Source of the DNA: Chryseobacterium sp.
GTDB taxonomy: Bacteria; Bacteroidota; Bacteroidia; Flavobacteriales; Weeksellaceae
Assembly (NCBI RefSeq): GCF_019236175.1
Contig: NZ_JAFAJM010000004.1
Location: forward strand, 186,001-250,000
DNA: 64,000 bases
Direction: 5' to 3'
Shown here in pieces: positions 55,027-64,000 of the stretch. Made by a program: the position numbers and the translations under genes. Below the pieces are notes generated by a model. It had not been told where the DNA came from, searched no databases, and worked only from the letters and a program-made list of their open reading frames with translations. The first letter of the stretch is position 1; each line of letters starts with the position of its first letter.

Positions 55027-58000
55027 TATCTAATTTCATTTATCCGGTTTTCGATCACTTTTTTATATTCCCTTGGATACACTTTTTTAAAATGCATACA
55101 GCTTTTATCCCAATCGCTTATGATGTATTCCGCTAACACACTTCCTGTATTTTCAGAATGTTCTTTGATCAGGGTAAAGATCAATTCTTTATCATGCTCT
55201 GTAATAGACTCCAGATCCGCCATGTCAGCATTAAAATGATATTCTAAAGTTTCATTAACATCCCATACATAGGCAACACCTCCGCTCATTCCTGCTCCAA
55301 AATTTCTTCCAACACCTCCTAGAACAATAATTTTTCCTCCGGTCATATATTCACATCCATGGTCACCAATCCCTTCTACCACTGCGATAGCTCCGGAATT
55401 CCGAACAGCAAAACGTTCTCCTGCCATCCCATTGATAAATACCTTTCCGGAAGTAGCTCCATATAAAGCAACATTTCCAACAATACTATTTTCATTAGCA
55501 TGAATAACAGCCTCTTTATCCGGAAAAACGATTAGCTGAGCACCAGAAAGTCCTTTTCCTAAATAATCATTAGCATCCCCTTCTAAACGCATGGTAATTC
55601 CTTTATTACAGAATGCTCCAAAGCTTTGCCCCGCTGTTCCTTTAAAATTAAATAGCAATGAGTTTTCCGCCATTCCCTGGGATTTATAAATCTTGGTTAC
55701 TTCATGAGAAAGAATAGTTCCTACAGAACGGTCTGTGTTTTTTATATCAAACCCTACCTCCATTACTGTATTATTTTGAAAAGCATATTGAGCCGCTTCA
55801 ATCATTTTCCAGGATATAGAATGCCCTAATCCCGCATCTTGTTTTTCAGATTTAATCACCGGTAAACTGGTTTCCACTTTATACAGAATCCTGCTCAGGT
55901 CTATGCCTTGATGTTTCCAGAAGGTAATATTTGCTTTTCGTTCAAGGCATTGAGATTGACCCACCATATCATCAATAGTTCTGAAGCCTAAATTAGCCAT
56001 GATTTCACGAACTTCCATAGCAAGAAATCTAAAATAATTTACGAGATGCTCAGCTTTTCCTTTGAATTTTTCTCTCAACTCCTCTTTTTGAGTAGCAATT
56101 CCGACAGGGCAGGTATTTAAATGACATTTTCTCATCAGTATACAACCTTCCACAATCAGTGCAGAAGTAGCAATCCCCCATTCCTCAGCCCCTAACAAAG
56201 TTGCTATGGCCAAATCACGTCCTGTCTTCATCTGTCCATCAACCTGTAAAGTGACTCTTTGTCTCAATTTATTTTTAATTAAAGTCTGTTGAGTTTCGGC
56301 TAATCCGAGTTCCCAAGGTAATCCGGTATGACGGATTGAGCTTAAGGGAGATGCACCTGTACCTCCATCATATCCTGAGATCAGAATATGATCTGCTTTG
56401 GCCTTAGCAACTCCTGAAGCAATGGTTCCTACTCCAGCTTTTGAAACTAATTTCACCGATAAACGCGCATGGCGATTAGCATTTTTTAAATCAAAGATAA
56501 GCTGAGCTAGATCTTCAATAGAATAAATGTCATGATGTGGTGGTGGAGAAATCAATCCAACACCCGGCGTTGAGTGTCTCGTTTTACCAATCCATGAATC
56601 TACTTTATCTCCCGACAACTGCCCACCTTCACCGGGTTTAGCACCTTGAGCCATCTTTATTTGAATTTCATCTGCTTCTGCCAGATACCTGGCTGTAACC
56701 CCAAACCTTCCGGAAGCCACCTGTTTAATGGAAGAACGCAAATTATCTCCATTTTCATCAAGGGAATATCTTACTTCATCTTCTCCTCCTTCTCCTGTAT
56801 TGCTTTTGGCCCCTATCCTATTCATTGCAATAGCCAATGTGGTGTGCGCCTCCCAGGAAATAGACCCAAAAGACATCGCACCTGTTGCGAAGCGCTTCAT
56901 TATATGGTCTATAGATTCAACTTCTTCCAAAGCAATGGGCTTTCTATCATTTTTAAATTCCAACAAACCTCTCAATAAAGACACCTTACCCGTTTGCTGA
57001 TTGACAAGTCTTGAATATTTTTTAAAGGTATCATAGTCATTATTCCAGGCAGACTGTTGAAGTAAGTGAATAGACTGCGGGTTAAACTGATGATACTCAT
57101 TATTACTTCTCCACTGGTAAATACCGCCTGTATCGAGTAAAGAGTTTTCTATATCTGTATTAAATGCACTCTGATGCTTTACCAAAGCTTCTTTTGCAAT
57201 TTCATCAAACCCAATTCCTTCAATTCTGGAGACCGCTCCTGTAAAACAGGTATTGACGACAAGTTTATTCAACCCTATAATCTCAAAAATTTGTGCTCCA
57301 TGGTAAGATTGCAAAGTGGAAACTCCCATTTTAGAAAATATCTTTAAAAGCCCATCTCCGACAGCTTTTTTATAGTTTTCTCTCAACTTTACCAAGTCTT
57401 CTTCTCCTTCAAATTCCCCATCATCAAACATTTGCCTGATACTTGCCAATGCGAGATAAGGATTAATTGCTGTTGCTCCAAAACCCAATAGGGCTGCAAA
57501 ATGATGAACCTCCCAAACATCCCCAACCTCCATGACCAGACCTATTTTCCTTCGGATACCTTTTCTAATCAAATGATGATGTACTGCTGAACATGCCAAT
57601 AATGAAGGAATCGAAGCATGCTGAGAATCCAACGACCGATCGGAAAGTATAATTACCTGAAACCCATCATCTACTGCGTCTACTGCATACCTGCAAATCC
57701 TCTCAATCGCTTTTTTAAGCTCTCCTTCTTTTCCATTCGCATTAAAATAAGTATAAATCGTTTTGGCTTGAAACCTTCCTGTATCAACGCTTCTTAATTT
57801 TTCAAGCTGATTATTATTGATAACAGGATTCTCCAGTTTGATAGAATGTGCAAAATTTTTATCTTCTTCCAAAAGATTTCCGTTTCCACCGATAATGGTA
57901 GTTAAAGACATTACCAATTTTTCCCTTATAGGATCTATCGGGGGATTTGTTACCTGGGCAAATAGCTGTTTGAAATATGAACTCAAATGTTGTGGCTTTT

Positions 58001-59558
58001 CACTCAACACAGCTAATGGAACATCAAATCCCATTGAACCCATCGGTTCTTTACCATGCGAAGCCATTTCTTTAATGATTCCTTCCAGATCTTCTCTGGA
58101 ATACCCAAATGCCTTCTGATATTTAAAAATATCTTCTGTCTGAAGTTTATTGAATCGAATTTTAGGGTCGGGTAATTCGGTGATATTAATCCTCATACTA
58201 TCCAACCACTCACGATAAGGTTTTGAAGTACATATTTCCTTTTTCAATTCATCATCGCTGATGATTGTCCCCTTTTTCATATCCACGAGAAACATCTTCC
58301 CTGGCTGAAGGTGGCCTCTTTTAATTATCTTTTTGGGATCTACAGATAAAACTCCTGATTCGGATGCCATAATTACTAAATCATCCGACGTGACACAATA
58401 TCGCGAGGGGCGAAGTCCGTTTCTATCTAAAGTGGCTCCAATAATATCACCATCAGTAAAGGAAATAGAAGCGGGTCCATCCCAAGGCTCCATCAGGCAA
58501 GCATGAAACTCATAAAAGTCTTTTTTGTAGGGCTCCATTTGCTCGTGTCCATCCCATGCTTCAGGGATCAGCATCATCATGGTGTGAGGAAGCGACCTTC
58601 CTGAATGATACAATAACTCGACCATATTATCGAGATAAGAAGAATCGGATTGTCCTGGTTTTGTTAAAGGAAGAAGCATATCCATTTCCTGAAGAGTAAA
58701 AAATGGGCTTTGGAACATTTTCTCAGAAGATCTAAGCCAGTTAAGGTTTCCTCCTAAAGTGTTTATTTCTCCATTATGCGCTAAAAATCTGAAGGGTTGT
58801 GCGAGGCTCCATGTAGGTGAAGTATTAGTGGCAAATCGGGAATGCACCATACCAAATGCAGAACGAATTTTAGGATTCGTAAGATCTTTAAAATAGTTCC
58901 GCACCTGAATACTTCTTAGCTGTCCTTTGTAAATCAGTTTTTTACAGGAGAAAGAGGCCACGTAAAATCCAACAGGATCATTATTTGTAATGCTGATAAC
59001 CTGATGAGAGATATAATTTTTAAAAATAAATAACTTTCTTTCAAAATCTTTTTCGGTTTCCAGATCAAAAGGACGCTCAATAAAAAGCATTTCCATCACC
59101 GGTTCTACACTTTTTGCCAAATCTCCAAGATCAATATTACTTACCGGAACAGGCCGATATCCTAATATCTTAAGATGAAGTTTTTCTGCAGATTGCGCAA
59201 TGATTTCTTTGCACTCTTCCCTAATAAAATTATTCTGAGAAAAAAATAGCATCCCCACTCCGTAATATCCTGCCTCGGGCAAATCTATTCCGACATTTAG
59301 TGCCTCATCGTATAAAAGCTCATGAGGAATCTGGATTTGTATCCCCGCACCATCGCCAGTGTTACTTTCATATCCGGTAGCCCCACGATGTTCCATGTTT
59401 TCCAGCATGGTAATGGCATCACTTATAATTTTATAACTTTTGCCTCCTTTGATATTGGCGACAAAGCCAATGCCACAGGAATCAAATTCAAATTCCGGCT
59501 CATAAAGACCCTGTCTCTTTATAAAATTATCTGGTTTTTTTTTGTGTGTTCTATTCAT
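55026..59558 (-). CDS. gltB: Glutamate synthase (NADPH) large subunit
   Basis: Makes glutamate from glutamine and 2-oxoglutarate; about 1,510 residues. A propeptide leads to the glutaminase nucleophile Cys in FDSCGIGFVA (Cys30 in the longer numbering), followed by the class II amidotransferase domain, a central domain, the FMN synthase domain with RFGVTARYL and GAKPGEGGQLSG, the [3Fe-4S] cluster CILMRKCHLNTC, and the C-terminal beta-helix (GYNGDANDYLGKGLSG-like repeats). The start may be 59564; 59558 was chosen because a -7 element TACATTTG (59567-59574) leaves only two bases before 59564. Confidence 0.97.
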   Translation of the reverse strand: MNRTHKKKPDNFIKRQGLYEPEFEFDSCGIGFVANIKGGKSYKIISDAITMLENMEHRGATGYESNTGDGAGIQIQIPHELLYDEALNVGIDLPEAGYYGVGMLFFSQNNFIREECKEIIAQSAEKLHLKILGYRPVPVSNIDLGDLAKSVEPVMEMLFIERPFDLETEKDFERKLFIFKNYISHQVISITNNDPVGFYVASFSCKKLIYKGQLRSIQVRNYFKDLTNPKIRSAFGMVHSRFATNTSPTWSLAQPFRFLAHNGEINTLGGNLNWLRSSEKMFQSPFFTLQEMDMLLPLTKPGQSDSSYLDNMVELLYHSGRSLPHTMMMLIPEAWDGHEQMEPYKKDFYEFHACLMEPWDGPASISFTDGDIIGATLDRNGLRPSRYCVTSDDLVIMASESGVLSVDPKKIIKRGHLQPGKMFLVDMKKGTIISDDELKKEICTSKPYREWLDSMRINITELPDPKIRFNKLQTEDIFKYQKAFGYSREDLEGIIKEMASHGKEPMGSMGFDVPLAVLSEKPQHLSSYFKQLFAQVTNPPIDPIREKLVMSLTTIIGGNGNLLEEDKNFAHSIKLENPVINNNQLEKLRSVDTGRFQAKTIYTYFNANGKEGELKKAIERICRYAVDAVDDGFQVIILSDRSLDSQHASIPSLLACSAVHHHLIRKGIRRKIGLVMEVGDVWEVHHFAALLGFGATAINPYLALASIRQMFDDGEFEGEEDLVKLRENYKKAVGDGLLKIFSKMGVSTLQSYHGAQIFEIIGLNKLVVNTCFTGAVSRIEGIGFDEIAKEALVKHQSAFNTDIENSLLDTGGIYQWRSNNEYHQFNPQSIHLLQQSAWNNDYDTFKKYSRLVNQQTGKVSLLRGLLEFKNDRKPIALEEVESIDHIMKRFATGAMSFGSISWEAHTTLAIAMNRIGAKSNTGEGGEDEVRYSLDENGDNLRSSIKQVASGRFGVTARYLAEADEIQIKMAQGAKPGEGGQLSGDKVDSWIGKTRHSTPGVGLISPPPHHDIYSIEDLAQLIFDLKNANRHARLSVKLVSKAGVGTIASGVAKAKADHILISGYDGGTGASPLSSIRHTGLPWELGLAETQQTLIKNKLRQRVTLQVDGQMKTGRDLAIATLLGAEEWGIATSALIVEGCILMRKCHLNTCPVGIATQKEELREKFKGKAEHLVNYFRFLAMEVREIMANLGFRTIDDMVGQSQCLERKANITFWKHQGIDLSRILYKVETSLPVIKSEKQDAGLGHSISWKMIEAAQYAFQNNTVMEVGFDIKNTDRSVGTILSHEVTKIYKSQGMAENSLLFNFKGTAGQSFGAFCNKGITMRLEGDANDYLGKGLSGAQLIVFPDKEAVIHANENSIVGNVALYGATSGKVFINGMAGERFAVRNSGAIAVVEGIGDHGCEYMTGGKIIVLGGVGRNFGAGMSGGVAYVWDVNETLEYHFNADMADLESITEHDKELIFTLIKEHSENTGSVLAEYIISDWDKSCMHFKKVYPREYKKVIENRINEIR

Positions 59559-59564
59559 TTCCAT

Positions 59565-59956
59565 ATCAAATGTAGTAAAAAGAACAATTTGAAATATTAT
59601 AAATTACATTTATTTTATTAAAATATATTTAAATGATTATTTTTTTTAAAAAAAATAAACAATAAATGAGAATAATATTAATAATTAAATAAATTAACAA
59701 ATATTTAATAAATTAAAAATTCGATTATTATGTATAAATTTCACTCTTTTAAAAATAAAATCAAGTATTTCTATAGGTATACTTTTAGAGTGAATCTCCA
59801 CTAGTTTATTAAGAAATTAATTGAAACGGGATCCCTCAACCTTAAGTAAAATAGAAAAGCCTAGCATGGTTTAAAAATTTCAACATATCTATAAAAACAA
59901 AAAAAAACCGATACAGATTTACCCTGTACCGGTTTCTTTTATATTTCATAATGAAA
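59565..59956. other. AT-rich intergenic region between gltB and lysS with nested inverted repeat
   Basis: 392 bp with no open frame. At 59740-59794 there is a nested inverted repeat: TTCACTCT (59740-59747) with AGAGTGAA (59787-59794), and inside it AAGTAT (59763-59768) with ATACTT (59779-59784). It also holds the gltB -7 box and the lysS terminator. The inverted repeat could be a hairpin of a small RNA or a binding site. Confidence 0.6.
59899..59937 (-). terminator. Intrinsic terminator after lysS
   Basis: ACCGATACAG and CTGTACCGGT form a 10-bp stem with one mismatch, followed by nine T on the minus strand. Confidence 0.82.
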
Positions 59957-61654
59957 CTAAGCCAGTTTCATCAAAAGATTTTCATCAATCTTCTCCACTT
60001 TTACAATATTGTTTTTTGTCAGTGTTTTGGAGGCTTTATCCCATTTTTTACCGGATAACCGGCTTCTTTCTTTTACCTCAGCTAATGCTATCGGTTCTTC
60101 CTGAGAATTAAGGATTTCAAGGATTACTTTTTCATCTTCTCCCAATTCAATTTGCGGAACCGCCTTCTCCGGTCTCATCTGCGGGAAGAATAATACTTCC
60201 TGAATAGAAGCGTTATTCGTCAGGAACATAATTAATCTGTCCATTCCGATTCCCAATCCTGAAGTTGGCGGCATACCGTACTCCAAAGCTCTTAAGAAAT
60301 CCTGATCGATGAACATTGCTTCATCATCCCCTCTTTCAGACAAAGCCATCTGAGCTTCAAAACGTTCCCTCTGATCAATCGGATCATTAAGCTCGGAATA
60401 AGCATTGGCAATTTCTTTTCCACAAACCATTAACTCAAAACGTTCAGTTAAGCCTTCTTTACTTCTGTGTTTCTTTGTCAATGGAGACATTTCAACCGGA
60501 TAATCTGTAATGAAAGTCGGCTGAATGAAGTTTCCTTCACACTTCTCACCGAAAATCTCATCGATTAACTTTCCTTTCCCCATGGTTTCATTCACTTCAA
60601 TTCCGATAGACTTTGCGAAATCGAATAATTCCTTCTCTGTTTTTCCAGTGATATCGAAACCTGTGAACTTCAGAATCGCTTCTGTCATGGACACTCTTGG
60701 ATAAGGTGCTTTGAAATCTACTTCATGCTCTCCGAAGGTAGCTGTTGTAGTTCCATTTACCTGAATGGCACAGAATTCCAATAGTTTTTCTGTAAAATCC
60801 ATCATCCAGTTGTAGTCTTTATAAGCTACATAAATTTCCATAGCTGTAAATTCCGGATTGTGAGTTCTGTCCATCCCTTCATTTCTGAAGTTTTTAGAAA
60901 ACTCATATACGCCGTCAAAACCACCTACGATCAATCTTTTCAGATATAATTCGTTCGCAATTCTTAAATATAACGGAATGTCTAATGCATTGTGGTGTGT
61001 GATGAATGGCTTAGCAGCCGCTCCACCAGGAATTGACTGTAAAATTGGAGTTTCCACTTCAAAATAACCTGCATCGTTAAAGAAAGTTCTCATCGCATTG
61101 AACAGTTTTGTTCTCTTCACGAAAATTTCCTTTACCTGTGGATTTACCGTTAAATCTACATAACGTTGTCTGTATCTTAATTCAGGATCTGTAAATCCGT
61201 CATGTACAACACCGTTTTCATCTGTTTTAGCCTGAGGAAGCGGACGAAGAGCCTTTGTAAGAAGGGTAAAATTCTTTACTAAGACCGTCTTCTCTCCTAC
61301 CTGAGTCGTAAACAGTTCACCTTCGATACCGATAATATCCCCGATATCCAAAAGGTGTTTGTATACTTCATTATATAATTCTTTATCTTCACCCGGACAG
61401 ATCTCGTCTCTGTTGAAATACACCTGAATTTTTCCTTTAGAATCCTGCAATTCGGCAAAAGAAGCCTTCCCTTGAATTCTGCGGGACATCAGTCTACCAG
61501 CGATCTTCACCTGTTTACTTTCAGAAAAGTCCTGTTTTATAGATTCTGTAGTATCTGTAATGGTATACTCATCCGCAGGGAACGCATTAATCCCCATTTC
61601 AGTCAGCTTATTCAGCTTTTCTCTTCTAATGATTTCTTGTTCTGATAATTGCAT
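59957..61654 (-). CDS. lysS: Lysyl-tRNA synthetase, class II, with C-terminal extension
   Basis: Charges tRNA-Lys; 565 residues. N-terminal OB-fold anticodon-binding domain (about 45-150), then class II motif 2 FRNEGMDRTHNPEFTAMEIY (about 257-276) and motif 3 GLGIGMDRLIMFL (about 463-475). After the usual end (VLFFPQMRPE) there are about 70 more residues, resembling a small winged-helix (EEPIALAEVKERSRLSGKKWDKASKTLTK). The enteric enzyme, about 505 residues, lacks this. A consensus promoter is directly upstream. Confidence 0.96.
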   Translation of the reverse strand: MQLSEQEIIRREKLNKLTEMGINAFPADEYTITDTTESIKQDFSESKQVKIAGRLMSRRIQGKASFAELQDSKGKIQVYFNRDEICPGEDKELYNEVYKHLLDIGDIIGIEGELFTTQVGEKTVLVKNFTLLTKALRPLPQAKTDENGVVHDGFTDPELRYRQRYVDLTVNPQVKEIFVKRTKLFNAMRTFFNDAGYFEVETPILQSIPGGAAAKPFITHHNALDIPLYLRIANELYLKRLIVGGFDGVYEFSKNFRNEGMDRTHNPEFTAMEIYVAYKDYNWMMDFTEKLLEFCAIQVNGTTTATFGEHEVDFKAPYPRVSMTEAILKFTGFDITGKTEKELFDFAKSIGIEVNETMGKGKLIDEIFGEKCEGNFIQPTFITDYPVEMSPLTKKHRSKEGLTERFELMVCGKEIANAYSELNDPIDQRERFEAQMALSERGDDEAMFIDQDFLRALEYGMPPTSGLGIGMDRLIMFLTNNASIQEVLFFPQMRPEKAVPQIELGEDEKVILEILNSQEEPIALAEVKERSRLSGKKWDKASKTLTKNNIVKVEKIDENLLMKLA

Positions 61655-61676
61655 TTCTTATTTTTCTAAAAGCGTA

Positions 61677-61708
61677 CAAATTTAGGCATTTTTGAGCTGA
61701 CCATCAAA
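61677..61708 (-). promoter_or_regulatory. Promoter of lysS
   Basis: Minus-strand TTTG (61705-61708), 20 bp, TAAATTTG (61677-61684): full consensus. The predicted leader is about 17 bases. Confidence 0.75.
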
Positions 61709-61861
61709 TTAGTTTTTTCAGAAATTTTAAAATGTGAAGTCTGGAGCGTAAATTTTTAAGATCATAACACTCTAATAGCGAATTGAGTTTCTTACCTATA
61801 CCGAAACGGAAAAATAATAATCAAAAGTACACGACAAAGCCAACACAGCATCAACTATGAA

Positions 61862-62788
61862 CTAAAACCAGTCTTTCCGGTCTTTCTGAGGCGCGAAAGT
61901 CCAGGCCAGAATCCGGCTTATTTTCTGTCCCTGAGCCATATCAATGGTTTTATATTCTGCAGCTTTTAGTTTTTTTACAAGAGCAGTCAGCTTATGAAGG
62001 TTATCTTTTTTAGAAACCAGACAGGTAAACCAGAGTACCTGTGACGGGTACAATGCACTTTCATGGATCATTTTTGTAATGAATGCGATTTCACCACCTT
62101 CACACCATAATTCATTCTGCTGTCCGCCAAAGTTAAGTAATGGTTTTTGTTTTTTTGAGCGGTTAAGGTTCTTTGTCTTCCGGATATTTCCTTTCACTGC
62201 AGATTCTTCTGAATCATGGAAAGGAGGATTACACATAGAAAATGTAAACCGGTCTCCGGCATTTATTATATTTTTAAAAATATGATCGGAATCCGGTTGC
62301 TTCTTTAGCTGAATAGCTGATAAAAGATCGGGATTTGCGTCTAAAATATTTCGGGCGTTCGCCAGTGAATCTTCACTGATATCTGTTCCTGTCATTTTCC
62401 AGCCGTAAGAACTATGACTGATTAAAGGATAAACAAGATTGGCTCCGGTTCCTATATCCAGGCCTTTTATGGAAGATCCTGCCGGAATTTTATTTTGATG
62501 TTCAGCCAGCAGATCGGCAATATAATGTACATAGTCTGCACGCCCTGGGATGGGAGGGCATAAATTGGCCTCAGGAATATCCCAGTTTTTTATATGATAA
62601 TAATGTAACAGTAAGGCTTTATTGAGCAGCTTAACTGCCTGAGGAATACTGAAGTTAATGGTTACCGTTTGATAAGCATTCGTAAAAACATACTGTTTCA
62701 GTTCTGGCACACAAGAAATAAGCTGATCAAAATCATAGGGATAACGATGCAGATTTCTTGTGTGCAGACTGGATTTTTCAGTAGACAT
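61862..62788 (-). CDS. rlmF: 23S rRNA (adenine-1618-N6)-methyltransferase
   Basis: 308 residues. N-terminal LHTRNLHRYPYDFDQLI, the SAM-binding stretch KGLDIGTGANLVYPLI (about 106-121), TGTDISEDSLANAR and the catalytic NPPF-type motif FSMCNPPFHDSEES (about 181-194). This pattern is specific to RlmF, which methylates A1618 of 23S rRNA. It is the third gene of a tight unit after a lipoprotein and a cytochrome c gene (3-bp gap), although no functional link is evident. Confidence 0.95.
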   Translation of the reverse strand: MSTEKSSLHTRNLHRYPYDFDQLISCVPELKQYVFTNAYQTVTINFSIPQAVKLLNKALLLHYYHIKNWDIPEANLCPPIPGRADYVHYIADLLAEHQNKIPAGSSIKGLDIGTGANLVYPLISHSSYGWKMTGTDISEDSLANARNILDANPDLLSAIQLKKQPDSDHIFKNIINAGDRFTFSMCNPPFHDSEESAVKGNIRKTKNLNRSKKQKPLLNFGGQQNELWCEGGEIAFITKMIHESALYPSQVLWFTCLVSKKDNLHKLTALVKKLKAAEYKTIDMAQGQKISRILAWTFAPQKDRKDWF

Positions 62789-62791
62789 ATT

Positions 62792-63166
62792 CTATTTCTT
62801 CTGACTTAAAATATATTCCACCATTTTTTTGGCATCTTCTTTAGATACCTGTGGATGGGCAGCCATAGGGACACCTCCCCAAACTCCGCTTCCGCCTTCT
62901 ATAATCTTGGAAGCAAGCATTTCAACATCCTTGTCAGAATATTTCCCTGCTATTTCTTGATAAGAAGGTCCTATCATTCTCTCATTGGCAGAATGGCATC
63001 CTGAACAGTCTAACGTTTCGATGATCTGAGCACCGGAAAGATTAGATTTTCCCGGTTCTGAAACAGTTGCTGTTTCAGAAGATGAAGCCACAGCTGTCGT
63101 ATTTTCTTTTTTAGAACAGGAAAAGATCATAAGACCTAAAGCTCCTGCCAAAAATATTTTTTTCAT
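62792..63166 (-). CDS. Small c-type cytochrome lipoprotein
   Basis: 124 residues with a lipoprotein signal peptide (LMIFSCSKKE, Cys17) and one heme site LDCSGCHSANERMIGPSY. The distal Met ligand is probably in GVWGGVPMAAHPQVS, as in cytochromes c551/c552. It would be a membrane-tethered electron carrier in the periplasm. The C-terminal helix is KEDAKKMVEYILSQKK. The start overlaps the stop of the preceding small lipoprotein gene (TAATG). Confidence 0.92.
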   Translation of the reverse strand: MKKIFLAGALGLMIFSCSKKENTTAVASSSETATVSEPGKSNLSGAQIIETLDCSGCHSANERMIGPSYQEIAGKYSDKDVEMLASKIIEGGSGVWGGVPMAAHPQVSKEDAKKMVEYILSQKK

Positions 63167-63384
63167 TATTTCTTCGCTGTAGAATCTTTTTTAGCAGCTT
63201 CAGGAGCAGGTGTAGCCGGAGTTGCAGCAGCAGGAGCAGCTGGCTTAGCCGTAGAATCTACCACTGTAGTTGCTTCAGGTTCTTCAAGCATTGTATTGCT
63301 GTCCTGTAATGAGTGATCTGTCTTTTTAGAACAGTTAACGACTAATAAACCACCAATAAATGCGATTGCTAATACTTTTTTCAT
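63166..63384 (-). CDS. Small Ala/Pro-rich lipoprotein
   Basis: 72 residues. Signal peptide with lipobox GLLVVNCSKKTD (Cys18), then a low-complexity Ala/Pro/Thr/Lys tail (AKPAAPAAATPATPAPEAAK), probably unstructured and spanning or lining the envelope. Coupled to the cytochrome c gene by a one-base overlap. A -7-like TATTTTTG lies at 63403-63410 on the minus strand. Function unknown. Confidence 0.8.
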   Translation of the reverse strand: MKKVLAIAFIGGLLVVNCSKKTDHSLQDSNTMLEEPEATTVVDSTAKPAAPAAATPATPAPEAAKKDSTAKK

Positions 63385-63580
63385 TGTTTTCTAATTTGGT
63401 AGCAAAAATATAAAAAATAAACTTTTAAACTGATGACAAATGTTCTCTTTGAAAAATATTTTTAAAGGCTAAATAAATAACAACGATAAAATAATTCATC
63501 AATAGGAGATATTTTATAATTATGCTTAATATTTTTGTATTGATTATGGCAAACTCAATCCATATTATCAGTTTACTTCT

Positions 63581-64000
63581 ATGACCAGAAAAAATTTATT
63601 GGGCATTGCTTCAGGTATTGTAATATCTGTATTGCCTCTATCCTGTGACAATTCTTCATCGGATAATCACAATTCAGAATATTCCGACAAAATTGAATCC
63701 GTATCTTTATTAAAAACAACAAAATCATGGGATGGTACTGTATATCCGGCGTATCCGGACGGGCAACCGGAGATATCGGTTCTTAAAATCTCTGTTCCGC
63801 CTCATAAAGCCCTGGACTGGCATAAGCATCCTGTCATTAATGCGGCTTATGTAGAAAAAGGGGAAATTCAGATTGAAAGAAAAGAGGACGGTAAAACCCA
63901 ATGGGTAAAACAAGGACAGGTACTTCCGGAAATGGTGAATGCTGCCCACAGAGGCAAAACCGGAGATCAGGGGGCAACCTTAATTGTTTTCTATAGCGGA
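63581..64000 (+). CDS. Cupin-domain lipoprotein, 3' end cut by window
   Basis: The frame is open from the ATG at 63581 to the window end, 140 residues. Signal peptide with lipobox VLPLSCDNS (about Cys24). The cupin domain is recognisable by the metal-binding His cluster in DWHKHPVINAAYVEKGEIQIE, then a second strand with the Gly-rich turn, and the third conserved His in MVNAAHRG. Likely a periplasmic or surface protein of unknown ligand. A -7 TATTTTTG at 63530-63537 precedes it. The remaining few residues lie outside the window. Confidence 0.85.
   Translation, partial: MTRKNLLGIASGIVISVLPLSCDNSSSDNHNSEYSDKIESVSLLKTTKSWDGTVYPAYPDGQPEISVLKISVPPHKALDWHKHPVINAAYVEKGEIQIERKEDGKTQWVKQGQVLPEMVNAAHRGKTGDQGATLIVFYSG

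Noticed and set aside
63725..63949. Minus-strand frame of 74 codons at the right edge
   Set aside because: It overlaps the cupin lipoprotein frame, which has a signal peptide and the conserved His cluster; the minus frame has neither promoter nor family.

Overview
The window reads as a chromosomal segment of a Chryseobacterium-like member of the Flavobacteriia (phylum Bacteroidota). The evidence is AT-rich DNA, near absence of Shine-Dalgarno sequences, Bacteroidota-type promoters (TTTG or TTG, about 17-21 bp, then TAnnTTTG), and lineage-typical genes: a GLPGLI protein, PorT next to ubiE, DUF3857 pairs, a GalE-like threonine dehydrogenase and a GG-leader peptide. No tRNA, rRNA, CRISPR array, insertion sequence or prophage was seen. 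Most of the DNA is ordinary core and housekeeping content.

Layout. 1-3.1 kb: efflux operon (TolC, then HlyD running off the left edge) behind an AraC regulator, with a palindrome on the operon promoter. 3.2-9.2 kb: Mpo1-like protein, DUF4349 lipoprotein, RsmI-like methylase, low-molecular-weight phosphatase, dnaA, thioesterase and pheA. 9.5-18.3 kb: secreted and membrane proteins of unknown role, rarA, yidD-lgt, bifunctional nnr and mscL. 18.4-24 kb: serA with a small HAD phosphatase, idi, gcvT, an ArsC/Spx-like protein, a second thioesterase and the GLPGLI protein. 24.1-27.9 kb: a fluoride riboswitch controlling a CLC-F type fluoride exporter, a LysR regulator next to a YeiH transporter, and an orphan GG-leader peptide. 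28-34 kb: MFS transporter, rny, a 6S RNA, zapA with a coiled-coil partner, then porT-ubiE. 34-43.5 kb: KAS III, metallophosphoesterase, degenerate deacetylase, threonine dehydrogenase, ggt, a dicarboxylate symporter gene broken by an in-frame TAG, a lipid kinase and a DUF3298 lipoprotein. 43.6-50.3 kb: two DUF3857 transglutaminase-fold proteins, DUF5684 and gyrB. 50.5-64 kb: cydAB with a ClbS/DfsB gene, gltBD, lysS, rlmF, cytochrome c, a small lipoprotein and a cupin lipoprotein cut by the right edge.

The clearest regulatory unit is 24.1-25.6 kb. A promoter whose -33 element lies in a heptamer repeat starts transcription at a fluoride aptamer. The bases that close the aptamer pseudoknot also belong to a hairpin that would hide the translation start of the exporter. 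A second RNA unit is the zapA / 6S RNA / rny arrangement.

I found no convincing wholly new multi-gene system. The best leads for new biology are the orphan cysteine-rich GG-leader peptide with its own strong promoter, the coiled-coil gene coupled to zapA, the periplasmic N-terminal domain on Lgt, the HAD phosphatase beside serA, the transglutaminase pair in which one member has lost its cysteine, and a few intergenic inverted repeats.
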